A stretch of 64,000 nucleotides of DNA. Origin: Corythucha ciliata (lineage: Eukaryota; Arthropoda; Insecta; Hemiptera; Tingidae). The notes below the pieces were generated by a model, which did no database searches, was not told the origin of the DNA, and was given only the letters and a program-made list of their open reading frames with translations. Below are positions 1 to 12,380 of the stretch, one piece after another. Every line of letters begins with the position of its first letter. The stretch's first letter is position 1. Position numbers and translations under genes: made by a program. The stretch covers positions 55,855,189 to 55,919,188 of the forward strand of contig CM075938.1 in the NCBI GenBank assembly GCA_038030265.1, written 5' to 3'.

Positions 1-955
1 TCCACTCCCTTCAAATTATTGAGCGCATCCAATGTTGTTACGCATAAAAAAAAAAAAAAATCTGCTTGAACGCCCGCTAAAAGTGTGCATCGCGTGACAG
101 CATTTATTCGCACGCAATTGAGAGGTGCAGAGGTCCATTTTTTCTGGACACTGTCCAATGGATTGCCCATTATGTAAATATGCGTAAGAGGCGAGGACCA
201 CCCTCTCTGAAAGGTGACCTGAAGAAAGGAATAAGAAGCAAATGGCGAATGGCGTATGGCGGGGGGGGGGGAATCTCCAAGACGTAGTTGAAAGCAGGCA
301 CCGGTTCGGCTCCCTGTTTTTCTTTCTCCCCCTTTGCCCATTGGTGTCTTGGCAATAAATCTGAGGCTTCGACATGTAATATATAAAGGATAGATCGAAT
401 AAGATATACGAATGTATTAATTGTTTAGGAGAAAAGCAGATAGATATTTCATTTGACCTCCCGCCCCGCACATACACACACACCTCGCAGATTTTCGTAT
501 TACTTATAATGGAATTGAAAGATTGGAAGAAAAGGAAAATCATAAATTAAGAAACAACAAATAAATTTAAACAAACGAAATATGCAGAGCTGGGCATCGT
601 TACTCAAGACATTAACACCGCCGCATATCGTGTATTTCCCGTTACCGAAAAACTTGACTCCGTTAATCGTTATTTTGTTAGTATTTTCATAATGTCATAA
701 CGTGGCCGAAATAAACCTTACTCGTTATACTCCCCCCCCCCCATGCCAATCAGTTTGCAGATCACAATTACAACGCCAGCCTCCCCCTTCTTCTTTCTTA
801 ACGCGTGCATCAGAGAATTGCTATTTAGTGCGTAAACGTCCCCCCCCCCCACTACCACTAACCATACTAAGGCACTAAATTCTTAATTTCTTGCCCGAGT
901 AAACTGTTAACGGGACCGAAAGTGCAAAATTAGTTGCAGTTACTGACATTCCTTC
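1..955. other. Intergenic DNA, no gene seen
   Basis: No recognisable coding region. The stretch has G and C homopolymers (261-271, 732-742, 840-850) and a poly(A) run near 47-60. The longer open frames cross these simple runs and have no family resemblance, so they are treated as chance. Confidence 0.5.
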
Positions 956-1480
956 TTAATTCCCTTTCCAGATGAGGAAAAAGGAAAAGTTTTTGGGTTT
1001 GATTTGGTAAAGGCTGGTTGTCTTTCCTCAAGTGTCAAATCCTCGAGATTGGAACTCCGAAAGCAGCTGAGCCGTGGCACTGCTTTTTTGATGATATAGG
1101 TACCAAATCCGTTAAATTCCCTACTTTTCTGAAAGAGTCAATCTCCCGACTTGAATTTTTGGAGGGAGTCAATCCAGTAAAAATGGCTTTTTGAGTGCGA
1201 AATAGGGTTCTGTAAGTATCAAAATAATGCAAAATTTGAACTTTGAAATAGGTCAACCAGCGCGCGGAATGGCTTGTATGAAAGACCAAAACTCGTGAAA
1301 TTGATTTTTTCAATGAGCCAGCCCCGCAAAATTAGCTTTTTAGGGTGTCAATTCTGCGAAATTAACGTTTTGAGTATAACTTTGAGACCCACGAAATTTG
1401 AGCGCTATTAATTCGCAAAATTTGGGCTTTGCATGGGCAACCCCGCGAATTGATCTCGCACGCACAAAATAAATGTGTGT
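956..1480 (-). repeat. Type A ~31-bp degenerate array, reverse orientation
   Basis: Successive units read like GCCAAATCCRCGAAATTNG followed by a TTTTTGAAAGAG-type spacer, about 30-33 bp apart and heavily diverged. Examples are the CGAAATTGATTTTTT core near 1290 and the ACGAAATTTG core near 1393. The same unit recurs in at least eight other places in the window, in both orientations. No terminal repeats were found around this copy. Confidence 0.55.
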
Positions 1481-4400
1481 GTATGGAATGGGTGAGAACC
1501 CCCCCCCCCCCAACAACCATCATCATTATTCCTATAACTACACTCATGCTTGAAACCAAGTAAAAAGGGTTATCTCCGCGACTCACGTATTTTCCTTCAT
1601 CCGGTTTAATCTCTTGACGAGAGAGAGAAAAAATGAAAAAGAGATTGAGTCGGAAGAGAATATGGTTTCACCATCGGCCCTCGAAAAGGGTGTCAGAATC
1701 GAAGCGTTCCGAAGGGTGTGCTAGTGACGGGTGGTGGTGGTGGTGGAGTTGGGTTCTCCGAAGGAACATAAGGGCCTTCAGTACAGTGGGTGCATGTCAA
1801 TACAATTAGGAAGTTACATCAAAAGGGAGGTGTTCAATCTTTGCCGAGGTATTTGGTCCCCTCTCTTGATAGTACTAAGGAATAGAGGGGTGGGTGGATG
1901 GAAGGGATAGATCCCAATTTGTTTTACGATCTCCCTTTTAGTTCTCCCCCCACCACTACTCTCTTCACCATCAGGGAAACGCATCTTGAATGCTCACGGG
2001 CTTTTTGTTCTTTATCGACGCGTTTTAAATTTTATTTTATGCTTGCAACGAAATTCCCGCTTTTACAGCCCCGCCTTAATCAACAATGCAGCCAAATTTT
2101 TTGGCTGGCTATAAAATGTTTCAGCCTCTTCCTCCAGGACTGTTGTCTAAGCCACTAGGGGTGATGACGCATGTTAATGTCATACCATTTTTTCTCCCTC
2201 GATGAAGCCCTCTGATGGGTGTGGAGCGTGCTGGGCAGGGGTGGGGCTGGAGAGGAAGAAGTTTCCTAATGTGATTTGAGTGTCCAGATACAGGTGGAAC
2301 CAAAAGCTCAAGCATTTACTTTCTTTTTAATCAGCAGCCACAAAAACCAACTTCTTTGTCACGGGTCGAGAGCAATGAAGATGAGGCTAACTACTCCCCC
2401 CCCCCCCACAAACACTATCTTCTCCACTCTCCAGAGACTAAGTTCGAAAAAAATATTGACGACACCCCTCTACGAATACACACTAGCTCGAATGAAGAAA
2501 AGAATGTTCCGATTTCATTTTGTCATTAAGGATGATGGGGTGGGGAGGAAAAAGACTTTTCTCTCCTCCTTTCCATTCCTTGTCATCTCCCCCTCACCAC
2601 CACCCCACCATATCTCAAGGGAGTCATCTAAGCTCTTCCACGGCATTACCCTCTAAATGCAATCCAATCAGCTTCACCGCACATAAACACGCCTTTTTTT
2701 ACGGGTTTTCCCCTTTGCAGCAACGTTGAAAAAAGAGGGAGCGAACAATTTCCCCGTCTGTCAATTTGTTTCATTTTAATTGTACGACGTTTGATTCAAC
2801 CCAATTCCCTTGAATACTATCAGTTGATGAAGAGGGGGCGGGCGAGATTGTGTTAAACGTTCAGATTTTCTATTTTCTGCTGTTTAGAAAAAAGGGTTCA
2901 GAGGCACAACTTGTTCAGCACCACGTCGAATCGATACGAGTTTGACCCTTCCTGTTTAAAAGGGGGAATTTTTGTTTTTTAAAGCGCTGGGAGTAAAATT
3001 GTTTCACACCAGGTAAAAAAAAGGGGGTGGCGTTAAAGGGCATTTAAAGCGCTAAAATTACACCCCCTAAGCACCCTTGTAAACCGCATAAAAGCGTGTG
3101 CGGTTTGGTCAAGCTAAAGAGAGATAGCGGTTGACAGGTATACGATGTGTGTCCAACCCATGAGCTTATCTGAGAGGGTCCACCTTATAATTACTGGCCA
3201 GTTTTCTGGGAGACCTAAAAGTGAGGAGTGAGTAGTAGGTGTGGGAAAATGTTTGCGTTTCAGCCTAATCTCTCGTGTTGGACCGCGTCTTTATAGCTTG
3301 GAAGCCCTTTCCCTTGTTTATGTGGTGGTGTGGTAGTGGGGAAGGGTGGGTTTCATCTCCAATGTTTAACCATCTTACTGTCCAAACCCTTATAATGACC
3401 ATATTTGGTGAAATAGGCGCGGTAAATTTAAGCTAAATATATTTGAACTGTAGAACATTGTTTTCTACCCCCGACCCCCCTCAATCTAACATCGCTACCC
3501 TCACACCCGGCTCAGGCACAAAAAAAAAAAAAAAACATCAACGGTGGCTTTGAAAGAAATAATGGTTTATCACACGGGGGGGGGGGGGCTCAAGGCAAAG
3601 GGTGGTTCATAGGGGGAAGGGGGTTCGATTGTTGTTAACGCAAGCAACTCTGAAATAGTGTCGTTGGGTTTCTTTAATGCTCTTACGTGCTTGATAGGGT
3701 AACAGGAAAACAATAATCTGATACATTGTTGCCTCTATCCCTGTCATTTGCCCGGGGTGTTGGCCTCAAAAGGTCCGAGAGAGAAAACAATGTGAGCCAG
3801 TTCCACCTGTTGAATTTTTAATGTCGTATCTGATCTTGTGAGCTTATAATCATTGTCGCCCCCCTCCTCGCACTGTAATTCCCATCCCATCCCAACCACG
3901 GGCTGTGTGCGAACTGAGAACGACACTTCCACGCTTTGGTTCCCCCCCCCACCGACGTAATTTCTGGTGGAACCGTCCAGCATGACCTCACCCAATCATT
4001 CCTTGTCACAAACACTGAAATAAAATAAAAAATGAAAGATGCTCTGACCATTAGTGCACGACTGAATTGGGGATATCCGAGGGTGCTATTTCTTCCCCTT
4101 TCCAATTTTTTTCCTCCCTTTTTTTTATATATTTATATATATATCGCTTTTCTTCTATTGACCGAGTTTCGCCTCCAAGTTACATTTTTGTTCAAGAAGA
4201 AAGGAAGACACCCTCTTCCCCTTCTGAGTCAATGAAGTGCTTATGACAAGACAGGATCATTAAGGGCAGAAGAGGAGGAGGGAACCCTCGAACTTGCCCC
4301 CTTTTTGGCCAATCTTTATATATTTTCTATAACTCACAAACGCGGGGGTGATTGGCCCGATCGTTTCTCCTTTTTAAAAGGAGGGAAAACTTATCTTTTC

Positions 4401-7179
4401 CTCCGAAAAACTTGACCATTGCTGTGAGTAGTGGCAGGAGGAAGACCAGGGCAGGAGGATCTGTGAGTTTAACTCCGCTTGAGATGAAAAACTCGCAATA
4501 GAACCCATTCAGACGATGTCCACTTGTTTGTGTTTATTGGGAAGCCGTCACTTGTGATTCCCCAGAGGGACAGAAGTCACAATTTTCTTTACCTCCCGAT
4601 AGGACGATTGCCCCTTCTGACAGTTCGTTTTTATGCGAACTGTAAGAGGTTCAATAAACATTGGTTGTACTTACTCTACCGATAGATCCTATGGGGCAGC
4701 GTGAGCACAAAAAAAAAAAGCTGGGTGGGGGTTAGGCATCATAAGGTACTGGGAGATATTACAGGGAATTCAAATCACAAGTTTATAGCAAAGAAGTAGT
4801 GTAGTCGCCGCATTATTTTCCCTCCGGAGAATTTGTTTTCTACGCCCATGGTTTTCACTGTTTCCTCTTTTCTCGTTTATTTCTCTTCTCTCCTCTACCG
4901 CCGCCCCTTTGTAGCTAAGCAGTTCTGATTGGCCTTGTTTGCCTCTATGGTTTTCCTACATGTGGACTTCCTGGCATTGTGTCTTGTTAACCGAAATAGT
5001 ATAACCGTGGCTTCGAGCACGTTTCCTTCAAGATCCCCGACCCCCGCCCACCATGATGGTGCAGGAAGAGAAAATTTGGTAGGCTCGATTTCTTTCAATA
5101 CTCCGTTGTTCTCGTACTTCAATCGTTTGTTATTTTGCATTGCATTGTGGAAATTCTCCCCCCTATCCCCCCTGGTCTTGCTGAAATGTTCGTCTACGTT
5201 CAGTAAATAAACAGATCTCTTTAGGTGCACCTCAGATCAGATTTATTCTGCCCTTTTTAAATAAATTCACGCTCCAGTGCTTCCTTAACGAGGGAATTTT
5301 TCCCTTCTTAATGAGAAAATCTGACCACAATTATTATATAGGAAATCCCATTTCCTATTCATTGATTTAGACTCCTCAAATCTACGACGACCGCTTCGTA
5401 AAGTGGGCGCTGGAGATCCGCAGCCTGTCACGCATCATTCTGAGTCCGATCATTCCGTGTTTTCGCCTTTCGAAACTTGATACATTTCACTGCAGGCACC
5501 TATACCGCTCGTTGGCTGAATTGATCTCCACTGAAAATGTTGTACTCGTTATCGAGATGTACGCACGCAGTTACACGACCCATTCTGTCAGGAAACTGCC
5601 ATTTTGTCAACTTGTCATGTTTAACTCTACGCTCAAAATCAGGCAATTGAAGTCCGAAACAGGGTCACTATATTCAGCCCTGTGATTAGTTGTTTCTTCA
5701 CCAGTGACTGTTGTCCCGATAAAACGAAGACGAATTCCAAAAATGTGATTGTTCCGCCCAGGAACTTGCGTTTTAGGCCCAACTGGACAAAAAACGCAAA
5801 CTTTTTGCTTTTTTAAAATCTGGGTATAATTCAAGATTTCAAGCGATTGGCAATGCTCGTCTTATCCTGTACAATGCGAGGGCTTCCCAGCCACTTGGGC
5901 TACAGTCGGGGGTTGTTATAGAAGGGCGCGCAGTTCTGTTGATTGTTTTCCGTCGTATAGCAAAATCTCACTGTCGCCTCTTGTATAAACAACTACCGCG
6001 CTACTAAGTCGAGCTTTTCTTCCTGTAGCTAGCTTTGGTTAAAAGCTTGTTTTCTGGGAAAAGAAACGAGACAAACTGTCTCGAAAATAGTTCGCGATGG
6101 ACAGTGTGGAAAGGGACGAAGTGAGAGGAGTGTCAAATAGCCTGCTGATAAGTCGTTTGTTTACCCTCTCGACAGCGTGCAATTCTTTCCAGATCCGGGG
6201 AGTTTCTCTATATGTTTATCTTTCACAGTCGATGCATATTACCCCTGGTCATTACACCACCCTTCCGCGCTGGTCCAAGATTTGATTTGTGTTATTCTCC
6301 GAAGGAAAATGGTTTTTTTTTAGTCAATTCACCCTATTATTTTGTTTAGACGATACTTTTTTCTGTTTTCTTTTTTCTTGAATAAAAACTTCTACGAGAA
6401 AACTAGAGCTAAGAAGTAGAGTGGCTATTGAGGTGTTAACAGAGGGGTAACTTCAATGACGGTCATTCGATCCACACAAGCCCACCCAGTGGTGGGGGGG
6501 GGGGAAGTATTGAAGAAGAAAAAAGCTTGGAAGGGACGAGGAGAGTTCGTTTGGTTGATAGTGTTATGTCCTATCGAAAGGGGAGGGGTTCCCCGAAGAG
6601 GAAAAGAAAGTACATCCCGGGGATTCAAGTTCGGTCTTTAACGTTTTGCCTCATCCTCTGTCCACCTCCCTCGTTTTTTTTTTTTGGGCAAATATATAAA
6701 AATAGGGAGAGGGGAAGGATGTGCTTTACTGAATTATTCCCTCCCCTTCTCATAACTTCCCCTTCATTATTTTTTGTCGTAAACCGTGTGTGACACTTTT
6801 TTTTATGCGGTAAAAAAAAAGAGGAATAAGCCCTCTTTCACTCGATCTTCGTAACGTTTTATTGTTCAACCTTCAGTCGGAATCACTTTTCCCCTGCCGG
6901 CAAATCCCGAGAAGGAATTCTATAAACAATTGGAGTAAAATACAAATTTTAATTATTTTTTAAAAGAAAGAACGCTTAATCAGAACCCCTAGAGTTTCAT
7001 TTTCCATCGGTAATAGAGCCACGGTTCAGGTGGGACCCCACTCGTGTCGTGAGTTTCTTGGGGCAAAATAGTCAGGACGGCCTAACTTCTTGCTACGCCT
7101 ACCCCCTTCCATTCAACATTTCGGCGATGAAATGTAATGACGCCAATCGAAAGGTGCGCCAGATTTAACAAGTGCACCA
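1481..7179. other. Long intergenic stretch, no gene recognised
   Basis: Short open frames only, none with a recognisable domain. Many are pyrimidine- or purine-rich and translate to low-complexity sequence. The stretch holds C/G homopolymers at 1499-1511, 2396-2407, 3576-3588, 3942-3950 and 6494-6504 and A-runs, but no inverted-repeat element that I could delimit. It could contain introns or regulatory DNA that sequence reading alone cannot show. Confidence 0.4.
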
Positions 7180-7311
7180 GGGGGCCTATTCTGAGTTGTC
7201 GGGAAGAAATGCCGCAAGTGCGGTTGCTATGACGGGATAATGTTATTTCTTATTCAGCGTTCTTGGATCCTGCTTGCGGGATTTTATCCCGACAACTCAG
7301 AATAGGCCCCC
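7180..7311. mobile_element. 132-bp MITE with 25-bp perfect terminal inverted repeats
   Basis: The left end, 7180-7204 (GGGGGCCTATTCTGAGTTGT, then CGGGA), is the exact reverse complement of 7287-7311. The interior carries a second small hairpin (CCGCAAGTGCGG). No convincing target duplication is visible, so the superfamily is unassigned. Perfect long ends in so short an element point to a young MITE. Confidence 0.8.
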
Positions 7312-7639
7312 AAGTCGGAAACCCAGAAAAAAAAAAAAAAAATCCTGTGAGATATAAAGGAGAGGGGTAGCCCCAAGTGTTCAAACACCACCGGTTTTTG
7401 ATTCATACAAATTAAAACCCAATAGCTCCCTTGGTAGGCTTTTCTTTACCTCGTTCTACCACCAGAGGGGGGGGGAGGGTGTTTATAGTAGAGAATCTGA
7501 TGAAAGCACTTTCACCCGCATAGCACACCTCTCCGACTATCTTCATCGTCTTTTTTGCACCCCCATCTCAACAAATCTCGTTATAAATATATAGAGGAAG
7601 TCTTTCATCATGCCCTCTCTTTCACTTTTTTCTCGTGAA

Positions 7640-8057
7640 TTGAACGCTGGATTTTCACGTTTCTGACTCTCTAAAAACCCAATTTCGCGGGTTTTGTTGC
7701 TGGAAAACCAATTTCGTTGTGTTGCATAGTTCAAAAACCAATTTTACGGAATTGTCTTCGTCAAAAAACAATTTTGTGCTGTTCTGGTCCACTAAAAAAA
7801 AAAGAACACAAATTTTGAGGCATTGCCTCATTCAAAACCTAATTTCGCTCACCAATTCGGCTGGTCTGGCTCACTAGTAAACGATTTTGTCGGATTTCGC
7901 TCACTAAAAAAAAGAATCCAATTTCGCGGATTCATAACGCCAAAACCCCATTTTCATGGGTCTGACAGTAAAAAATCAACGAAGTACGCGGGGCCGGCTC
8001 ATTCAAAAACTACTGAGGGGGTTCGAGGGGTCGGTTCATTCCAAATCAATTCCTCGG
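7640..8057 (+). repeat. Type A ~31-bp degenerate array, forward orientation
   Basis: Repeated AATTTCGCGGRTTT cores alternate with CTCACTAAAAA/CAAAACCCAATTT spacers, for example near 7681, 7850, 7920 and 7948. The array is cut at its right edge by the hAT-like element starting at 8066. Inside that element the same unit resumes in the opposite orientation. Confidence 0.65.
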
Positions 8058-8077
8058 TCTCGGATTAGTGATGAACA

Positions 8078-8245
8078 AAGCAAGACCAAGTCTGGAAGGT
8101 CTTGGTCTTGTTCTCGCACAGCAACTCTTGGTCTTGGTGTCGTTTAGTGAAGGAAGGTCTTGGCCTTGGTTTCGTTCTTGCGTCAGACTCAGTCTTGGTC
8201 TTGGTCTTGGTCTTGGTCTCGCTGAAAGAGTCTTGCAGGTCTTGC
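8078..8245. repeat. Left subterminal CTTGGT array of the hAT-like element
   Basis: Multiple tandem and interspersed GGTCTTGGTCTT units, with four in-phase copies near 8193-8218. The inverted counterpart lies at 12995-13115 next to the other terminus. Repeated subterminal hexamers are commonly where hAT transposases bind; that role here is inferred. Confidence 0.75.
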
Positions 8246-8499
8246 TTTGTTGGCTTTACTTTTTTTCGTATTTACTTCAAGTGAGTGGTGGTCTGTTTTT
8301 TATTTTTAAAGAAAACAATTGCATTGCATACCGAAAAAACAACTCCCGAACCTAGTTCGGGATTAATGAAACGAAAAATTTAATTTTTCAGTTTTATTCA
8401 TTTATCCCCACCTCCGATATTTTTTTGATGTTCTTCGTATTTTTCCTTCATATCTCGCCGTATACTGAAAAAAAATGTAACCTGCCCCACCCTCCTACA

Positions 8500-9049
8500 A
8501 CCATGTGTGGTTTGAGATGGCCAAATTAACGAAGTTTGGTTTTCAAACGAGCTGAATTACTTTTTTGAACGAACCAAACCTGTCCATCTGGTTAGGAACA
8601 GCAGATTTCAAAAAAGCGTAAATCCCCGAAATTGATTTTTTAAGGTGCCAAATCCAAGAAACGGGGTTTGAACGTGCGAATGTGAATTTGGTTTTTCAAA
8701 GAGTAAAATTCCCAAAAACTGGAGTTTGAAGGAGCTAAATTCGCGAATGACAGCCAATGGCCGAAATTTGGTATTTGAATCATCCAAATCCGTGAATTTG
8801 TTTTTTGAAAGAGCAACATTTGTTTTTTGAAATTGCGAAATCTGTAAAACTGATTCCAGAAAGAACTAAGACCACGAAATTGTTTTTTTTAAAACAATGT
8901 AAGTACGCGAAATTAGGATTTTAAATGGACAAACTCCGTGAAGTTTGGTATCAAAGGAGCAAAATCAGTGACATTTGGCTGTGAACGAGCGAAAATATGG
9001 TTGAGCGCAAAAATCCCAAAATTTGTTTTTTCATTTTTCTACAATTTAG
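8500..9049 (-). repeat. Type A array inside the hAT-like element, left part
   Basis: Reverse-orientation units (TTTTTGAAAGAGC, AAATCCGTGAATTTG) at about 30-33 bp spacing. The array is interrupted at 9050-9057 by insertion of the LINE and resumes at 12381 in the same orientation. Confidence 0.7.
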
Positions 9050-9065
9050 TTTTTATTAAAAAAAA

Positions 9066-9347
9066 TTGAATGCGCCGTCAACTGTCTGGGGATATAGCAG
9101 CTCGGATCCGGTGGGACGAATCTGGGAAGAATTCATCGGCTCGAGCCCAGCTGGATTCGTGGACAATGAAGACATGGCACCCACTTTTCTGTCTTATTCA
9201 GGCTCTTTGTCGCACCCGGACGTCATTCTGGCCCATTCCTCCCAAATGCCATGGATCAAACACTCTCTCGGCCACGCCCCTGGAAATATGGGTCACAAGC
9301 AGAATGCTGGTAGCAATCTGCACCCCCATCAGAGAAACCCCTGCTGA
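9066..9347 (+). pseudogene. LINE endonuclease, C-terminal fragment
   Basis: The frame opens within the conserved FNA.. block of the AP endonuclease: NAPSTVWGYSS, then a GRIWEEFI helix and PTFLSYSGSLSHPD, which is the strand containing the Ser/His-Pro-Asp motif near the C-terminus. The N-terminal catalytic half is absent because of 5' truncation. Between roughly 9260 and 9350 the homologous frame shifts to the frame used by the reverse transcriptase, so a frameshift separates the two domains. It cannot make an active nuclease. Confidence 0.8.
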
Positions 9348-11442
9348 GAAGAAGTCATACTGGAATCTGAAGAAAGCCAGGTGGACGGACTACAAAAAGC
9401 TCACCGACGATTCGTTAACGTTGGACCCGTTGACCGACAATGTGGACTCGTCGTGTAAAGCGGTAACAGCAGCAATCATGAAAGCAGCAGGTAAATGTAT
9501 CCCTAGGGGCAGAGTGAAGAAGTATAGTCCATTCTGAAATAGCGCTCTGCAAAGATTGAAAGAGGAGAGGGATCAGGCCAGAGAGAATCCCGAGCGAAAT
9601 CCGGGTTCAGTGGGTGACAGGATTGCTCTGAAAAAGAGGTCGGCCAGGTTGAAATTTGAGATTATCCAGGCGAAGCGGAAGGCATGCAGCTCCTTCCTTG
9701 GTAGCCTAGACTACCGCAAAGACGGTCTCAAAGCCCATAAATACGTCTCGAAACTGAACAACGAAGGGAATGAGAGAAATCACCCATTGGTCGACGGTGA
9801 TAGGGTGATAACCGACGAGACTGACATAGCCAAGCATTTTTGCCGCCATTATTGTAAAGTCAGCAACTTCAAGCCTGCTCGCCGACATGCACTACCCAAT
9901 GCAATCCTGCCGAACACGGTATTAGAAGAAGGAGACGACGAGCTACTTAATCAGGAGTTCTCCACGGATGAGCTGATGGTTGCTTTGGGTAATAGCAAAA
10001 AGAAGAAAAGCCCAGGCTCAGATGGTCTGCTCCCGGAGTTCCTTGCACAACTCGGCGACAAAGCTAAAGAAACCCTGCTTTGCCTGATCAATTTGGTTTG
10101 GAGAAAAGGACTGCCCAGCATGTGGAGAAAATCAGAGGTTATCCCTATCCTGAAGAAAGATAAAAGCCCAGACCGACCCGAAAGTTATCGGCCTATTGCC
10201 CTTTCAAGTGTGTTGTGCAAGCTAGCTGAAAGGATGGCCCTGCATCGTCTGCAGATCTTCTTGAATAAGCACGAGACCCTGTCTAACGCTCAAGCTGGAT
10301 TTAGGGCAAATAGAAGCACCAAGGAACATGTTATTCGCTTGGCGGAAGAGGTTAAGAATGGTTTCCAGCGAAAGCAGAGCACGCTGGCTGTTTTCGTCGA
10401 CTTCAGCACTGCTTTTGATGTTGTGTGGAGGAGGAGGCTGCTCGAAAAGCTTATTGACAAGGGGATACATGGTAGAATGTACGGCTTCATAAGGTCCTTC
10501 CTCGCCCAACGTTACCTTCGGGTAAGGTACCGTGATGCCACATCCCCGTTCAAACAAACGAAGCAAGGTCTACCGCAGGGGTCCGTCCTCAGTCCGACTC
10601 TTTTCAACTTGATGATTGATGACGTGGTGCTCGAACTTCAAAAAATACCGGGCCTCAACTGTCTTCTCTACGCCGACGACCTTGTGGTCTGGGCGACAAG
10701 CAGTTCTATCCCGGCACTAGAAGAATGCCTTAACAAGGCAATGAAAGCCCTCCGGGCCTGGGCCAACAGTAATGAACTTCGAGTAAACCCCAGTAAAACT
10801 AATTTCCAGCTGTTCACGCTCTCTACCAAGCCCCCTCCCGTCTCCCTGAGGTACGGCCAAGAACCCATTGAGAAGACAAATGAAGCCACCTATCTGGGAG
10901 TCACGTTCGACAACAAGTTGAACTGGATAAGGAATGTGGAGCGGCTTCAGGCCAAGGGAGCGAAACGTACCCAGCTACTGAAGCGTCTCACGGGAACAAA
11001 GTGGGGCGCTCATCAGGATCTGCTAGCTCTCACGTACAAAACGTATGTTCGTCCGGTGATGGAGTACGGGAGGGAGGTGATGATAACAGCCTCAGCAACA
11101 ACCCTAGAAAAGCTGGACAAAATGCAAAATGTTGCCCTGAGGCTAGTTACAGGAGCATCCCAGTCCACCCCCATTGCAGCGATGGAACTGCAGACCGGAA
11201 TTGAGCCCCTTAGCGTCATAAGAGAAATCGCAGCAGTAGCCATGAAGGAGAGGCTCCACAGACTTGAAGATCCATACTGGCAGAGGGAGGAAGTGGTGTC
11301 CCAGAGACTCTGTACACAGCAAAACTTCTCCTCAGTTGTGGAAACCATAGAGCGAAGACATGACATCACCCCCGGTCCTCGGGAGACATTCCATATTGAG
11401 GGTGAGCTGACTTCGTGGCGCAGGGGCAGAGGGCAGACTTGA
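9348..11442 (+). pseudogene. LINE reverse transcriptase domain (ORF2 middle), broken
   Basis: The RT frame runs through SPGSDGLLPEFL, SYRPIALSSVLCKL, AVFVDFSTAFD, QGLPQGSVLSPTLFN and LLYADDLVVWA; the catalytic YADD lies at 10669-10680. Palm motifs 0 to 7 and the thumb are all present, so the domain is nearly full length. An in-frame TGA at 9535-9537 sits where Trp is expected before NSALQRLKEE, so the long open frame that starts at 9556 is a remnant of a larger ORF and not a true start. The frame ends at TGA 11440-11442 and RNase H continues in another frame. In an intact element this enzyme would copy the element RNA at a nicked target. Confidence 0.93.
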
Positions 11443-11455
11443 CCTGACCAGGGAT

Positions 11456-12351
11456 GTGAAAAAGGGACAGTCATCCATCTCTGAGCTGAGAATGACGGCT
11501 CTGGAGACCCTCAATGAAAGGTACCCTAACCCCCTATGGCTGCGAGTATATACAGATGGTTCCGCTAAAGATGCCACGAGGAACGCTGGTGCAGGCGTGT
11601 TTTCCTCCGCCAGATCAAAGCACCAGTTGGAATTGTTGCCACAAATTTCGAAGGGGAGGTCAAGGCAATCCAGTTGGCGCTGGAGGAGTGTCTGAAACTG
11701 GAGCAAACCCCTTTTATAGTAATCCTGGTCGATTCCCAAGCAGCCATCACAGCCGTTACAGGATCTGGATAATCCGGTGACTCCTCGACTGTCCGGGAGT
11801 GTAGGAGATTGGCGGATGTACTGCTTAAAAAAGGTAGCCGTTTGACAATCCAGTGGGTGCCCTCTCATTGTGGCCTGTTTGGAAACGAGATGGCCGATCG
11901 GTTGTCAAAGGAAGGCTCGGAGATGACCCAACAAACCATCCCAGTAACGCAGTATGCCGCAAGAAAAGATGCTCAAAGAAAGATTCTGGGGACCCTGGCT
12001 ACTGAGCATGCTGAGCGCGCTGGAGGGAAGAAATGGGAATCCCTAGCAAGAAGTGGCGGTCAAATACCAGCAGATCTTCCCAGGAAAGTTGGAGTTGCCT
12101 GCTTTCGCACATTGACCGGCCATGATTTTCTCCAGAAACATCTGCACAGGATAGACGTGAAATCATCGCCAGATTGTGAATTGTGCGGGACCGGTGAAAT
12201 GGACGGTGAACACCTCGAGACCTGCAGAGCTCTACAGGATGTGAGATCCTCACTGACCGAAGATGACGACCGCTTCCACCGGACTGCAAAACTTTACTGG
12301 GCTGCAAGAAGTCGGATGGCCGAAGTTGCCCCACCGACACGGCGTAGTTAA
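11456..12351 (+). pseudogene. LINE RNase H domain and terminal CCHC knuckle, frameshifted
   Basis: RNase H begins in one frame with LRVYTDGSAKDATRNAG (the YTDGS catalytic Asp). It switches frame near 11638 to continue EGEVKAIQLALEECL (catalytic Glu) and ILVDSQAAI (Asp). It meets a TAA at 11770-11772 and resumes in the same frame with IQWVPSHCGLFGNEMAD (His and final Asp). All four catalytic positions are still visible across the broken frames. The tail CELCGTGEMDGEHLETC (about 12176-12226) is the C-x2-C-x8-H-x4-C knuckle of I-group elements. The last codon is six bases before the poly(A). Confidence 0.88.
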
Positions 12352-12380
12352 AAAAAAAAAAAAAAAAAAAGTTTTTATAA

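Larger units (their letters stand above)
9058..12370 (+). mobile_element. 5'-truncated, degenerate non-LTR retrotransposon (I/jockey type)
   Basis: Order of parts: C-terminal half of an AP-type endonuclease, reverse transcriptase, RNase H, C-terminal Cys/His knuckle, then a 21-nt poly(A) ending at 12370. The octamer GTTTTTAT flanks it at 9050-9057 and 12371-12378, a perfect target duplication. The 5' truncation falls in the endonuclease. Having RNase H and a terminal CCHC knuckle places it in the I/LOA/R1-like group rather than L1. Three frames and at least two internal stops show it is dead. Its GC-richer sequence stands out sharply from the surrounding array. Confidence 0.93.

Noticed and set aside
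1898..2729. Group of plus-strand open frames (1898-2158, 2276-2656, 2520-2729) as a small gene
   Set aside because: Composition is dominated by C/T-rich simple sequence and a C12 run, the frames overlap each other, and no motif or splice logic links them.
9556..9558. True start codon of a 628-aa reverse transcriptase protein at 9556
   Set aside because: Homologous coding sequence continues in the same frame upstream of the TGA at 9535-9537, so this Met is internal to a broken ORF2.
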